Of a stretch of DNA of 56,895 nt, positions 7,403-16,268 are shown one piece after another (positions within the stretch are counted from its first letter, which is position 1; each line of letters begins with the position of its first letter). Below the pieces are notes generated by a model. It worked only from the letters and a program-made list of their open reading frames with translations. It did no database searches and had not been told where the DNA came from. Made by a program: the position numbers and the translations under genes. The stretch covers positions 1 through 56,895 of the forward strand of contig JBMDXQ010000096.1 in the NCBI GenBank assembly GCA_048594975.1. The letters run 5' to 3'. This DNA is from JBMDXB01 sp048594975 (GTDB lineage: Bacteria > Acidobacteriota > Vicinamibacteria > Vicinamibacterales > 2-12-FULL-66-21).

Positions 7403-9656
7403 GGGTCGCCGCCTTTCCACCGTGCGGAAGAACGAGACGTTCCTGCGGAAACGGCGTGAACACCCGGGCCCCTGGCGGCAGCCACTTCAGTTCCAGCACT
7501 TGCCGCGGGTTGCGATCCGCGTAGCGCAGATCGAACCGGTGGAGCCCGGACGACAGCCATGCCACGCCCTCGTTCAGGCCGGGCTGGCACCCGAGGACGA
7601 TCTGCCGATCGATCGCAAGGCAGCTCTCATCGTCCGCGAACAACGAAAACCAGTACTCACCTTCGTCGTCGATCGTCACGAAGGCGCGGGCCGTGAGCGT
7701 GAACGGGCCCGTGCGGCGTCCCAGCCGGCTGAGCACGCGCTCGAGATCGAAGGAGTCGGTCGCCAGGATCCGCAGCGAGCCGCGTGGATCGTCAGGATCG
7801 CGTCCCGCGTCGGTGTCCGCCGAGAAGCCCACGAGCACGCCACGGTCGCCGGAAGGCGTCAGCTCGCGGCCGAAGTTCAGCGGTGTGTGCGTCAGCCGCG
7901 ATGCGCGCACCGCCTGCTGCATCGCGCGCTGCCGGTGGATGGCGCGCTCGATCGCGAGCTGATGGCGCGGTCGGTCCAGCCACTCGAGATCGGCGCCGCG
8001 GAACCTGATCCGGTAGGCGCGCCGGGCGCCGTCGTCACCCTCGAACACCTGCAGGTGAGACGCGTTCGAGGCCACGCCGTACACGAAGACGTAGCGTTCC
8101 GCCCAGAGCGCGAACGGCGACAGCGGCGCGCCAGGGTCTGTGGCGCGATCGAGCATGCGCAGCAGGTCCGCCTGCTGGAACAGGCGATCGTCGACCGTTC
8201 CCTTCGGCACACCGGTGCCGAGGATGAGGAGGGGGATGCGCGCTTTCGCGCTCTCGCCGTATCGCTCCCGCTCGGCTTCCTGCACCGGCGTCATCTTGCG
8301 GTGATCGCCGGTGATCACGAGGAGCCCGTTGTCGAAGAACCGGCGGCGGGCCAGCTCCTCGTACAGCCACCGCAGCTCGTCCTGGACGTAGGCCCACGCG
8401 TTCGCTGCTGTGTTCGTCCCGCCGCGCGGGTCGACGTAGGGGGGGTGGCTGCTCGCCGTGATCGCCGCGAAGAACACCGGGGCACCGCGGCGCCGCTCGC
8501 TCAGCGCGTCGAGCCGCGCGAGCAGCTCTTCATAGAGCACGTGATCGCCGGGGGATTCGAAGGCAAACCGCGGCGCGCGCGCGTAGCGGGCGATGTCGTG
8601 CTGGCCCGCCGCCGCCGCGAATCCCACGCTGGGGCTCCTCGAGTAGGCGTCCATCGAGATGAAGTCCAGCGGGACGCTGGTCAGGAACTCGCAGTGGTAG
8701 CCCGCGCGGGCGAACGTCTCCGTGATCGCGCGCTGCACGGCGTACTCCCCGAACGTGTTCGTCGAGGCGGTCGGGAAGTGAACCGGGGGGACGCCGCTCA
8801 GCAGCGCGACGATGCCGCCCTCGGACGCTTCGAAGTTCGCGAGGAAGTTGCGGAACAGCATCCCCTCGTGGCTGAGCCGATCGAACTCCGGGAGCGCGTC
8901 CCTGATGCCGGATGTCCGCCGGGAGTCGACCGCGGAGAGCGATTCCACGATCACGAGCACGATGCTCCGGCCGGTCCGGGCGAACGGCGCGGCGAACGTC
9001 TCGTCGTACTCGCGTCGATAGGCGGCGAAGTCAGACGGCCGATATCTCGACATCGGCTGCCGTCGCCAGCCCCAGAGCTCCCTGCCGAGGAGCAGCACCG
9101 ATCCGGTGTATTTCTGCAGGTGCGACGGCACGGCGTGTTCGCCGACCCCCAGCGGCAGCAGGAGCAGCACTACAGCGAAACCGGCCAGCGCGCTGGCCAG
9201 GCGCGCCGGTATCGCGATCACGATCGCGCAGCAGCCGACAGCGAGGACGAGCATCGCCACCGACGCCGGGGAGATGAAGCTGCGAACGATCCACCACTCG
9301 GTGGCGAACTGGTTCAGGTCCGACAGCTGCAGTCGTGCGTTGAGGCCGATGACGACGAAGACATCGGCCAGGTAGAGCGCGAGGAGGACAATCGTGAGGG
9401 CCAGCGGCAGCAGCCGCCACGCGCGAGGAAGCACCGTCTCGACGAGCGCCAGCACGGCGAATGCTCCCAGCACGGGGATGTCCGCCAGGAGGAGATACCC
9501 GACCTCCACGAGCTGCAGGCCGGAAAGCTGCGCGGACAGCCAGACGGCCCGCCCAATCGCGACAACGAGGCAGAGGAGGAGTGGACCCGGACGAAGGCGC
9601 AGGACCGCGCGGCGTGCCTGCTGGTTTCCAGTGACCGCGGCAGGATGGGTAGTCAC
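7395..9656 (-). CDS. Membrane sulfatase / LTA-synthase-like enzyme with C-terminal beta domain
   Basis: This is a 753-residue protein. About five N-terminal helices are followed by an alkaline-phosphatase-superfamily domain: SIVLVIVESLSAVDS near residue 230, FEASEGGIVALLSG with the probable nucleophile, HPPYVDP, and GLLVITGDHRKMTP. This order matches PF00884 membrane enzymes such as LtaS and phosphoethanolamine transferases. A C-terminal beta domain (DDEGEYWFSLFADDESCLAI) resembles PA14. The GTG start at 9656 follows GGGAGG and lies 4 nt after the stop of the Agl23-like gene. It probably transfers or hydrolyses phospho-alcohol groups on a surface glycan made by its operon. The substrate is inferred from context only. 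Confidence 0.8.
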   Translation of the reverse strand: MTTHPAAVTGNQQARRAVLRLRPGPLLLCLVVAIGRAVWLSAQLSGLQLVEVGYLLLADIPVLGAFAVLALVETVLPRAWRLLPLALTIVLLALYLADVFVVIGLNARLQLSDLNQFATEWWIVRSFISPASVAMLVLAVGCCAIVIAIPARLASALAGFAVVLLLLPLGVGEHAVPSHLQKYTGSVLLLGRELWGWRRQPMSRYRPSDFAAYRREYDETFAAPFARTGRSIVLVIVESLSAVDSRRTSGIRDALPEFDRLSHEGMLFRNFLANFEASEGGIVALLSGVPPVHFPTASTNTFGEYAVQRAITETFARAGYHCEFLTSVPLDFISMDAYSRSPSVGFAAAAGQHDIARYARAPRFAFESPGDHVLYEELLARLDALSERRRGAPVFFAAITASSHPPYVDPRGGTNTAANAWAYVQDELRWLYEELARRRFFDNGLLVITGDHRKMTPVQEAERERYGESAKARIPLLILGTGVPKGTVDDRLFQQADLLRMLDRATDPGAPLSPFALWAERYVFVYGVASNASHLQVFEGDDGARRAYRIRFRGADLEWLDRPRHQLAIERAIHRQRAMQQAVRASRLTHTPLNFGRELTPSGDRGVLVGFSADTDAGRDPDDPRGSLRILATDSFDLERVLSRLGRRTGPFTLTARAFVTIDDEGEYWFSLFADDESCLAIDRQIVLGCQPGLNEGVAWLSSGLHRFDLRYADRNPRQVLELKWLPPGARVFTPFPQERLVLPHGGKAATRE

Positions 9657-9660
9657 GCAA

Positions 9661-11265
9661 TCAGCCTCCCGCCTCGGCATCGTTCGACGGCGGACGACGG
9701 AGATCGCGGCGAACGTAGAGCACCAGTTGTACACCCGGGCGAAGACGGTACGAGCCCACCCGGCTGTACCGATCGCCGAACGACGCCTCCAGGGTGGCCT
9801 GCTGCTCCTCGGACGCGACGACCAGCGCATCGTTGGTGACGACGGCGTGTCCGTAGTACCCCGCCCGGTAATCGCGCAGGTACCACGACAGCGGGAACTG
9901 GTCGCGCGAGGTCACGGCGATCGTCGCGCCGGGATTCATCGTCTCGATCCGGCCGATTTCACGGAGCAGCGCGAAGATCTCGCGAGACGTGTGCACATAC
10001 ACGTACGGGTGCCGTGGGTCGTCGTACCTGACGAAATTGAGCAGCACCGCCTGCGTGCCCGCGGTACCGGCGATCGCGACGGCTGCAGCCACCGACACCG
10101 CGCGACGCCGCGACTGCCAGAGCCGTTTGAAGGCGTAACCGCCGCAGACCGCGAGCGGTGCGACGATGTTAAGCGTCAACCACGGCGTTTTGTACGGGAT
10201 GACCGAGTACGCCGCCAGCATGCCGAGCGTCCACAGCGCGGCGAATACCGCAAAGCGGTTGTCCAGGCGCCGCAGCGCCCAGGCGACGCCGGCCGTGCCC
10301 GCTACGAGCAGCGGCAACTCCTCGACGGCCAGCCAGTACAGGTAAGCGTGCCACGGACGCGTGTGCGTGACGGTCCCGGTCTTCGACCAGATGGTGAATG
10401 CCTTGACCGCATCCAACGCGCCCGGCCAGTGGGTGAAGAGGGACGTGTAGAACAGGAGGTTGACCGCGAGAAACGCCGCCGTCGCCAGCGCCAGGAGCCA
10501 GGCTGCTCGGCGAGGCGACAGCCACGTCGGCACACACGCAGTCGCGGCTCCGAGGAGGCGAGGCCGGATCTGGTCGCGGCGCGGAGCTGCGCCGCGACAC
10601 TGTGTGTCGCGGAGCGCACAGAGGGCGGCGGCGCCCCACCACGCGGCGGCAAGCACGACGCCCGCGATCGCGGCCGTCTCCTTCGTCGCGAACATCAGCC
10701 CGGCCGAGGCTGCGGCGCCGACCACGAACGCGCCGTGCCGTCGATCGGCGAACCGCACCGCCGCGACGACGGTCGCGATGGTGAAGCCGACCAGCAGCAT
10801 CTCGTGAATGAAGTACCGCGAGAAGAAGACGGCGCCGGGCGACAACGCGAGCAGCGCTGCCGCCGCCAGTGCGCCAGCCGTTCCAATCTGCCGATGGAGC
10901 GCCAGCAGCAGCAGGACCGCCAGCAGGCCGACCAGCGCCGTCACGAACCGCACGGCGACGGTCGTGAGACCAAGAGCACGGACCGCGGGCCAGGTCAGAT
11001 AGTAGAGCGTGGGACCGTGGTAGTTTGCCGGGTCGTAGCGATAATCGTGGGGCGGGCGAACCAGATTCGTGAGCAGGAGCGTGTTGACGCCTTCATCGTG
11101 GTGGAGGGGTTTGAGCGGCAGATCGTAGAACCGCAGCACCATCGCTGCGGTCGCGATGTACACGACGATCGTCCACCACGCGCGCGCGGAGATCGCCGGC
11201 CGCGAGCTCGAGGCACGCGACGCCGCCGCGTCCGGCTCACCGATGGTGTCGCAGGTCCTGGCCAC
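9661..11265 (-). CDS. Agl23-like flippase-associated membrane protein (TIGR03663 type)
   Basis: This polytopic protein of about 534 residues has the signature loop LPLKPLHHDEGVNTLLLTNL followed by YDPANYHGPTLYYLTWP. This matches the family called flippase activity-associated protein Agl23, a GT-C-fold protein related to oligosaccharyltransferases and ArnT. The HDEG motif in the first loop is the likely catalytic acidic site. About ten more helices follow, then a soluble C-terminal part (SRDQFPLSWYLRDYRAGYYG). The start is uncertain: a GTG at 11265 overlaps the upstream gene by 29 nt, and another GTG at 11307 is open. It lies in the glycan operon between two other membrane enzymes. Confidence 0.8.
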   Translation of the reverse strand: MARTCDTIGEPDAAASRASSSRPAISARAWWTIVVYIATAAMVLRFYDLPLKPLHHDEGVNTLLLTNLVRPPHDYRYDPANYHGPTLYYLTWPAVRALGLTTVAVRFVTALVGLLAVLLLLALHRQIGTAGALAAAALLALSPGAVFFSRYFIHEMLLVGFTIATVVAAVRFADRRHGAFVVGAAASAGLMFATKETAAIAGVVLAAAWWGAAALCALRDTQCRGAAPRRDQIRPRLLGAATACVPTWLSPRRAAWLLALATAAFLAVNLLFYTSLFTHWPGALDAVKAFTIWSKTGTVTHTRPWHAYLYWLAVEELPLLVAGTAGVAWALRRLDNRFAVFAALWTLGMLAAYSVIPYKTPWLTLNIVAPLAVCGGYAFKRLWQSRRRAVSVAAAVAIAGTAGTQAVLLNFVRYDDPRHPYVYVHTSREIFALLREIGRIETMNPGATIAVTSRDQFPLSWYLRDYRAGYYGHAVVTNDALVVASEEQQATLEASFGDRYSRVGSYRLRPGVQLVLYVRRDLRRPPSNDAEAGG

Positions 11266-13195
11266 CCGAGGTTCGATAGAGACGATAGCTGCCCGCTTCG
11301 GCGGCACATGGGTACCGCGTGAAGAACGGCTCGTTGACGACGCTTCCGAATCGTTCGATCGGCCCGACCACCACGTAGTCGATTCGGTACCGTTCCAGCG
11401 TCGCCGCGGCGTCGGGACCGCCCGCGTAGATGCGCCTGATGTCGGCCTCGCGTGGGCCGCCGTCCAGCCCGTGGGACCACACGTGCCCAGGGTATCCCAT
11501 GAGCGAGCGCCGGCCGGTCAGCGCAATCGGGTGGTTCGGAACCGGCGCGTGCACGATGAGCGCGGCCGGGCTGGTCCGCTCCGCGACCACGCGGGCGAAC
11601 TCGATGCCCTCCCGGTCGAAGATCCGGGACCGAAAGGCGCCCGACGCCACGCGCCACAGATCGAGGGCCCCGGCGAGCGTCAGCGTGGCGAACAGCAGCG
11701 CCGCCAGCGCGCCGCGCCACCGCGGACCGCGCGCCAGCTGCGCGAGCACGAGCGCGGCGATGGGCACCGACGCGACAAACCAGTACATGAGCACCTTGAT
11801 GTTGTCCCAGATCCACGGCGCGAGCCGGACCAGGTTCGGGACGACGAAGCACAGCGTGAACGGCGCGTAGAAGAGCAGCCAGCGCCTCGGCACGAGCGGC
11901 GGTTGCGAACGCCAGACCAGCGCGGCGGCGACCAGCGGGATCAGCAGCCCGGTGTTGCGCAGCCAGAACACGATCACGTCCTGGCTGCCGCGATCCCACC
12001 CCACGGCCCACGCGACGAAGCCCTCGCTGCGCACGCCGCTCGCGCGCGCGACCCACCACGCCTGCGGGAGTCCGAGGGCAAGCGCCCACGCAAAGAACGG
12101 CGCCCATCGGAGCGGCGGAGGGAAGAGGATCGCCAGGCAGCCGCCGACCGCGAGCACGACCGCAAAGGTGTGTGCGTGCACGAGCGGCAGCATGCCGGCG
12201 ATCACGCCCGCCGCGATCATCCGCGCCCGATCCGCGGCTGCATCCTCGTCCGCCGCATCGATGGTCTGCCACCACAGCCGGAACACGACGAGCGCGAGCG
12301 GCAGCCCGAGCAGCAGCCCCCGCTGCGTCACGAGCAGCGAGGTGACCAGATTGCCCCACCTGAACGCGCCGTCGTAGGTGATCGTGTAATCGTGCGGGAG
12401 CGTCGCAAGCAGGCTCGCGAGCGATTCGGCGTTCCACGCCTCGACCGCGAACCGCCACCAGCCCAGGCCGCCGCTCAGCAGCGCGAGCGCCGGCGCGAGG
12501 AATGCCGCATCACGCCGGCCGGTCAGGGCCAGCGTCCATCGGTAGAGCAGCACCGCGATGGCCGCGCAGAGGAGAAAGGTGGACCAGACGATCACGTCGC
12601 GGACGGGCAGACCGGCGCGCACGAACACCGCGGCGAGGAAATCGGTGAGAAAGGGATACGTGAACCCGACGCCGGCGAACGAGGGATGTTCGGGCGGGAA
12701 GTTGTTCCCGTAGGCGAAACGGTTGATGACCGTCAGGTGGAACGGCAGGTCGCCGATGTTGTGACTGACGCCGGTGTAAATGCCGTCGGTTCGCACGTAC
12801 ATAGTGCGGGCGGCCACGCGCCACAGGACGAACATCCCGCCGAGCGCCACCGCCGCCCGCAGCAGGGTGCGCGGCGATGGCGAGGCGACGTCGATCCAGG
12901 TGGCTGCAGACACGTCGCGCACCACCGCCCGGCGATATCGCGCCGAGAGCAACAGCGCGCCGGGAAGGACCACCGCTACCGCTGAGACCGCGATGACGAT
13001 GCCTGTGAGGCCCCAGCGCATCGCGAGCACGAAGCCGACAAGGCCGAGCGCAGCCAAGCCGAGCGCCAGGCCGTCCGCGACGCGTGCGAGCGGCGGCAGA
13101 CGTCGATCGTAGCTGTAGGTCACAAGTGAGCCGCCTGCGACCGCGGCAAGGAAGAGTAGGATCGGCGTGAGGTGTGGGCCGTCCAGGGACGCCAT
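11237..13195 (-). CDS. Large polytopic membrane protein of the glycan operon
   Basis: This 652-residue protein has around twelve to fourteen predicted helices. A conspicuous extracytoplasmic loop near residues 145-185 reads GVSHNIGDLPFHLTVINRFA and, after YGNNFPPEHP, GFTYPFLTDFLAA. Comparable DxPFH loops occur in uncharacterised membrane proteins beside glycosyltransferases. A soluble C-terminal segment contains DREGIEFARVVAERTSPAAL and the conserved-looking SLMGYPGHVW, typical of GT-C-like proteins with a small periplasmic domain. The gene overlaps the Agl23-like gene and follows the GT2 gene by 15 nt. It is likely a polyprenyl-phosphate-sugar-dependent transferase, but this is inferred from topology and context. 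Confidence 0.68.
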   Translation of the reverse strand: MASLDGPHLTPILLFLAAVAGGSLVTYSYDRRLPPLARVADGLALGLAALGLVGFVLAMRWGLTGIVIAVSAVAVVLPGALLLSARYRRAVVRDVSAATWIDVASPSPRTLLRAAVALGGMFVLWRVAARTMYVRTDGIYTGVSHNIGDLPFHLTVINRFAYGNNFPPEHPSFAGVGFTYPFLTDFLAAVFVRAGLPVRDVIVWSTFLLCAAIAVLLYRWTLALTGRRDAAFLAPALALLSGGLGWWRFAVEAWNAESLASLLATLPHDYTITYDGAFRWGNLVTSLLVTQRGLLLGLPLALVVFRLWWQTIDAADEDAAADRARMIAAGVIAGMLPLVHAHTFAVVLAVGGCLAILFPPPLRWAPFFAWALALGLPQAWWVARASGVRSEGFVAWAVGWDRGSQDVIVFWLRNTGLLIPLVAAALVWRSQPPLVPRRWLLFYAPFTLCFVVPNLVRLAPWIWDNIKVLMYWFVASVPIAALVLAQLARGPRWRGALAALLFATLTLAGALDLWRVASGAFRSRIFDREGIEFARVVAERTSPAALIVHAPVPNHPIALTGRRSLMGYPGHVWSHGLDGGPREADIRRIYAGGPDAAATLERYRIDYVVVGPIERFGSVVNEPFFTRYPCAAEAGSYRLYRTSGGQDLRHHR

Positions 13196-13210
13196 ACCCG
13201 GGGCAGGCGC

Positions 13211-14038
13211 TTAGGCGATTGCGCGCCTCGGAATCGGACGCCTCCGGAGCAGCGGGTCCTGCCGTGCGGCCAGCCCGGCCATCTGGATGGCGCGGTCGTA
13301 GAGCCCTTCGGCGCCGCGCAGCCTGACGGCGAAGACGTCGCGAAGCATCCGGGACCCGTCCCGAAGGAAGTGTACCTTGCTGCCGTCCTGGTGATCCCAC
13401 CGGACGGCGACCTCGCGCATGCGCAGGCCGGCGCGATACGCCTCGTACAGCAGCTCGATATCGAAGCCGAACCCGTCGATCGTGCCGGCTTCGATGAGCG
13501 GCCGACAGACGCTCATGCGGAATGCCTTGAACCCGCACTGGGTGTCCCGGAACGGCAGTCCGGTCGCCGCGCGCAGCACGACGTTGAACGCGCGTCCGCC
13601 CAGCTCCCGACGCCTGGGCTGGTGCACGCCGATCAGGCGGCGGTCGACCGCCCGCGACCCGAACGTCACGTCCGCCTCGCCGCTCAGGATGTCCGCGAGC
13701 ACCTTCGGCATCTCGTCGATCGGCGTCGACAGGTCCGCGTCGGTGAAGACGGCGACCGGCGCGCGCGCGGCGAGCAGCCCGTGGCGGACGGCGAACCCTT
13801 TTCCGCGGTTCTCCGCGTACCCGACCACACGCCACGACAGCGTGCGGGCATCGCCGAGTACCTCCCGTGCGATCACGGCCGTGTCATCAGTGGACCCGTC
13901 GTCGACGACGATCAGCTCCAGCGGGGCGACGGTGCTGACCGGGGCGTACGCCGCGATAGCGCGCAGCGTCTCACCGATCCGTGCGGCCTCGTTGTAGGCG
14001 GGAACGATGATCGACGCCGACGGGAGTCCGTCTCGCAT
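13211..14038 (-). CDS. Dolichyl-phosphate glucosyltransferase-like GT2 enzyme
   Basis: This 275-residue family-2 glycosyltransferase has the N-terminal SIIVPAYNEAARIGETL nucleotide-binding segment, LIVVDDGSTDDTA, the catalytic metal-binding FTDADLSTP, and QCGFKAFR followed by GFGFDIELLYEAYRAGL. These are hallmarks of the ALG5/DPG-synthase branch, which transfers a hexose from a nucleotide sugar to polyprenyl phosphate on the inner face of the membrane. The start at 14038 has GAGGT upstream. An open extension to 14152 runs into the 164-bp repeat and is rejected. As first gene of the operon it would supply the lipid-linked sugar for the GT-C-like proteins downstream. Confidence 0.9.
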   Translation of the reverse strand: MRDGLPSASIIVPAYNEAARIGETLRAIAAYAPVSTVAPLELIVVDDGSTDDTAVIAREVLGDARTLSWRVVGYAENRGKGFAVRHGLLAARAPVAVFTDADLSTPIDEMPKVLADILSGEADVTFGSRAVDRRLIGVHQPRRRELGGRAFNVVLRAATGLPFRDTQCGFKAFRMSVCRPLIEAGTIDGFGFDIELLYEAYRAGLRMREVAVRWDHQDGSKVHFLRDGSRMLRDVFAVRLRGAEGLYDRAIQMAGLAARQDPLLRRRPIPRRAIA

Positions 14039-14128
14039 GGCCCGCACCTCTGACGCGTGTTCCGACAGACCTCGCGCACGCCGCTGCCTCCCCGCGCGGC
14101 CGCGGGAAGGCGCAGCGCTAATCGTGGT

Positions 14129-14292
14129 TAGTGGCCTGTCCACGCTGATCAAGGACCACCTCGCGGGCGGGGCATCCCGCCTGGCTGCGTTGCGCCTCCC
14201 TCAAATACTCCCGGTATTCTCGGTCGTCGCGCCTTGCCAGGCGGGCGCCGCGCTCCGCGATCCGATGCTCGTTCAGCGTGGACGCGCCACTA
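14129..14292. repeat. 164-bp inverted-repeat element, copy 1
   Basis: The ends are 20-bp inverted repeats (14129-14148 and 14273-14292, GTCCACGCTGA core) with 2 mismatches. A nested repeat CCCGCCTGGC/GCCAGGCGGG and an ATAC/GTAT core make the whole element a long hairpin. A second copy of identical length and about 95 percent identity lies at 44543-44706. The right end contains the TAG stop codon of the lipoprotein gene. No open frame of note lies inside, so it is a MITE-like or REP-like non-coding element. Confidence 0.88.
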
Positions 14293-14895
14293 GTCGATCG
14301 GGCAACCCTGGTTGTTCAACAGGTCGAAGCGGTTCTTCAGCGACTCGTAGTCACCGCCTGGGAAGACCGCGTTGAACGCGTCGATCACCTGCTGCGCGGT
14401 CAGGTCGTAGTCGACGTCGCCGGATGCCGCGTTCAGCAGCGCGGCCACGGTGTGACGGCCGAGGGCGTCCAGGCCGCCGCCTCCGAGCGCAACGACCTCT
14501 CCTAGCGTCATGCCGGGGAACGCGTCCTCGAACACGGCACTGAACAGCATGTCCGGCGTGTAGGGTGCCGGCCACGAGTCATAGTGCTGCGACTGGCGCC
14601 AGTACCCCGGCGTGCACCCCTGGCCGCCCTGTGGAGTCGGTGTCGGGGTCGGTGTCGGGGTCGGCGTCGGCGTCGGCGTGGGTGTCGGGGTGGGAGTCGG
14701 GGTGGGGTCGGATGTTGGCGTCGGCGTCGGGGTCGGCTCCACCGTGCTGGCGGCGGACTGAGGGCCTGCCACTGCACTGGGGGAGGCCGGATTGTCCGAC
14801 TTCCCGCACGACGCGACGATCGCAGCCAGGGCGACCCCCACCACTAGCGGTGCCGCGGCCGTGGCCCAGCTCCATTGCACACGTAACTGTCTCAT
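14290..14895 (-). CDS. Lipoprotein with Thr-Pro repeat linker and C-terminal conserved domain
   Basis: The ATG at 14895 has GGAGGG 7 nt upstream and gives 201 residues. A signal peptide ends in a lipobox (IVASC, Cys30), so the protein is probably lipid-anchored. A long (TP)n linker near residues 57-90 is followed by a domain starting CTPGYWRQSQHYDSW and continuing PDMLFSAVFEDAFPG, then HTVAALLNAASGDVDY and VIDAFNAVFPGG. CTPGYW domains of this kind occur in many surface proteins of unknown role. The last residues are NNQGCPID, with a Cys that could pair with the domain's first Cys. The stop codon lies inside the 164-bp repeat. Function is unknown; it is presumably surface exposed. Confidence 0.75.
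   Translation of the reverse strand: MRQLRVQWSWATAAAPLVVGVALAAIVASCGKSDNPASPSAVAGPQSAASTVEPTPTPTPTSDPTPTPTPTPTPTPTPTPTPTPTPTPQGGQGCTPGYWRQSQHYDSWPAPYTPDMLFSAVFEDAFPGMTLGEVVALGGGGLDALGRHTVAALLNAASGDVDYDLTAQQVIDAFNAVFPGGDYESLKNRFDLLNNQGCPID
14634..14744 (-). repeat. Tandem repeat coding for Thr-Pro linker
   Basis: About 110 bp of degenerate 6-bp units (GTCGGC/GTCGGG/GTGTCG type on the plus strand) encode the (Thr-Pro)n linker of the lipoprotein. Such low-complexity tracts can change length by replication slippage without shifting frame. Confidence 0.85.
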
Positions 14896-15392
14896 GCTTC
14901 CCTCCGGAGGTTGGGAGCGATGGAGCAACTCTCTCGCCAGACGGCAGGGCTCATTGGCCGCGTCCGCGCGCGAGGTGCAACCCGCGCCGCAGCCGCCGCT
15001 TAGCGGCGCGTGGCCGCGGGGCCCGCCGGCAGACTTCGCGGTGAAATGCGCGGCCTAGGGTGACTTTGGTCTGAGCGGCGGATGACCGCGTCGAGCGCTC
15101 TCACGCGGCTGGGCTGACATCGAATCCCGCCGAACCATCGGACTGGTTCATTGATGAAGGGAAGGATCGGGTGGCCAGAGATTCAGGTCAGGTTGGCGGC
15201 ACGAGCGCTGGATAGACCGAAGCGGCCGCGAGTCGCCAGCCCGCTCGTACAGAAACCCCGCGCGCGACACGGCGTTGCCGAAACTCGTACTCGGCGCGAG
15301 GGCGCGAAGCTTCGTGGTCTTCGCGCCTGCACTCGCGACGGCGATCCGCTATAGCAGACGAGCGATTCGGCGGCGCATCCCGCCGCATCTCT
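14896..15392. other. Intergenic region, no gene recognised
   Basis: About 500 bp between the lipoprotein and the cyclase gene. Short open frames on both strands have no ribosome binding site or recognisable product. It must hold the promoter of the lipoprotein gene, but I could not identify convincing boxes. Confidence 0.5.
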
Positions 15393-16268
15393 CTATACGA
15401 GTGCGACGGCGCGGACCGGGCTGCCGGAGCCGCCGCGCGTCTTCAGGCCGCCGATGAAGATCACGGGATGGTCCTGGGTCGTCTTGAGGTCCCGGTGCTG
15501 CGTGCGCCGCAGGATTTCGCCAAGCCCAGTGAGGTTCTCGACGCCGATCCTGCCGGCGCCGAGAACGGCGAGGTGTGCAGGGTAGCTCGTGCTCGGCCCG
15601 ACGTCCAGGCTGTGCGAGTCGCAGCCGATGCCGATGATGTCGCGTTCCTCGACGAGCAGATGTGCCGCCTCCCGGCCGAAGCCGGGGAAGTTGTAAGTGC
15701 CGGGCGGGTCCTCGTTGAGATAGGCCGCGGTCGGCCAGCGCGCCGCCCAGTTCGCGTGCATCGCGACGAACGCTCCGCGCGGGATCCGGCCGTAGCGCAA
15801 CTCCCACTGTTCGAGGTCCGCCACGGTAACCTCGGTGTTCGGATCGCGGGCGGCGCGATCGGCGATGTCGATGATCACCAGCGGGCCGACCAGTTGATCG
15901 GCGCGGATGCTCTCGCCGGTATCCCCGCCGGCAACGAAGTGCGCCGGCGTGTCGAAGTGTGTGCCGTAGTGTTCGGGCACGGTCAGCCGGTTCACGAAGA
16001 CGCCGTTCTGTTCAATCGTGAGCAGCGGCGTGATCTGCATGTCCAGCCGGAAGTAGTTGGGAACGCCCGGCTCGAGCACATGCGTGCAGTCGACGACTCT
16101 CTCGAAACGCACGATCCTCCCGGGCAACGATGCGCCGTTGCCCTGCGACTGCGCGTGTCCTTCCATCGTCGGCCTGCCCATCGCAACAGCCGCAGCGCCC
16201 AGGCTGCGCAGAAAACTTCTGCGCCCGGTTCCCGCCGTTATGGCGGCCATCACATTCGTCGAACACAT
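15393..16268 (-). CDS. Cyclase / kynurenine-formamidase-like metal hydrolase (PF04199)
   Basis: This 291-residue protein has an N-terminal twin-arginine-like signal (GRRSFLRSLGAAAVAM), so it is probably exported folded. The family motif HxxxHxDxPxH is present as H100, H104, D106 and H110 (EHYGTHFDTPAHF), which binds the catalytic metals. A second conserved part is IIGIGCDSHSLDVGPS. Members include kynurenine formamidase and polyketide or isatin hydrolases; the export signal argues against tryptophan catabolism. The ATG has GGAGGG at 6 nt. It appears monocistronic. The substrate cannot be assigned. Confidence 0.88.
   Translation of the reverse strand: MCSTNVMAAITAGTGRRSFLRSLGAAAVAMGRPTMEGHAQSQGNGASLPGRIVRFERVVDCTHVLEPGVPNYFRLDMQITPLLTIEQNGVFVNRLTVPEHYGTHFDTPAHFVAGGDTGESIRADQLVGPLVIIDIADRAARDPNTEVTVADLEQWELRYGRIPRGAFVAMHANWAARWPTAAYLNEDPPGTYNFPGFGREAAHLLVEERDIIGIGCDSHSLDVGPSTSYPAHLAVLGAGRIGVENLTGLGEILRRTQHRDLKTTQDHPVIFIGGLKTRGGSGSPVRAVALV

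Noticed and set aside
7422..9839. Very long plus-strand open frame of about 800 codons
   Set aside because: It lies antisense to the sulfatase-like gene, is extremely Arg, Glu and Gln rich without domain character, and arises from high GC3. Similar antisense frames at 9394-11322, 11156-12985 and 46336-47976 were rejected for the same reason.
14038..14152. N-terminal extension of the GT2 gene
   Set aside because: The extension runs into the 164-bp repeat and lacks a ribosome binding site, whereas the Met at 14038 has GAGGT and directly precedes the conserved fold.
14634..14744. Short tandem repeats considered as a CRISPR array or satellite
   Set aside because: The units are 6 bp, without spacers, and encode the Thr-Pro linker of a lipoprotein in frame.
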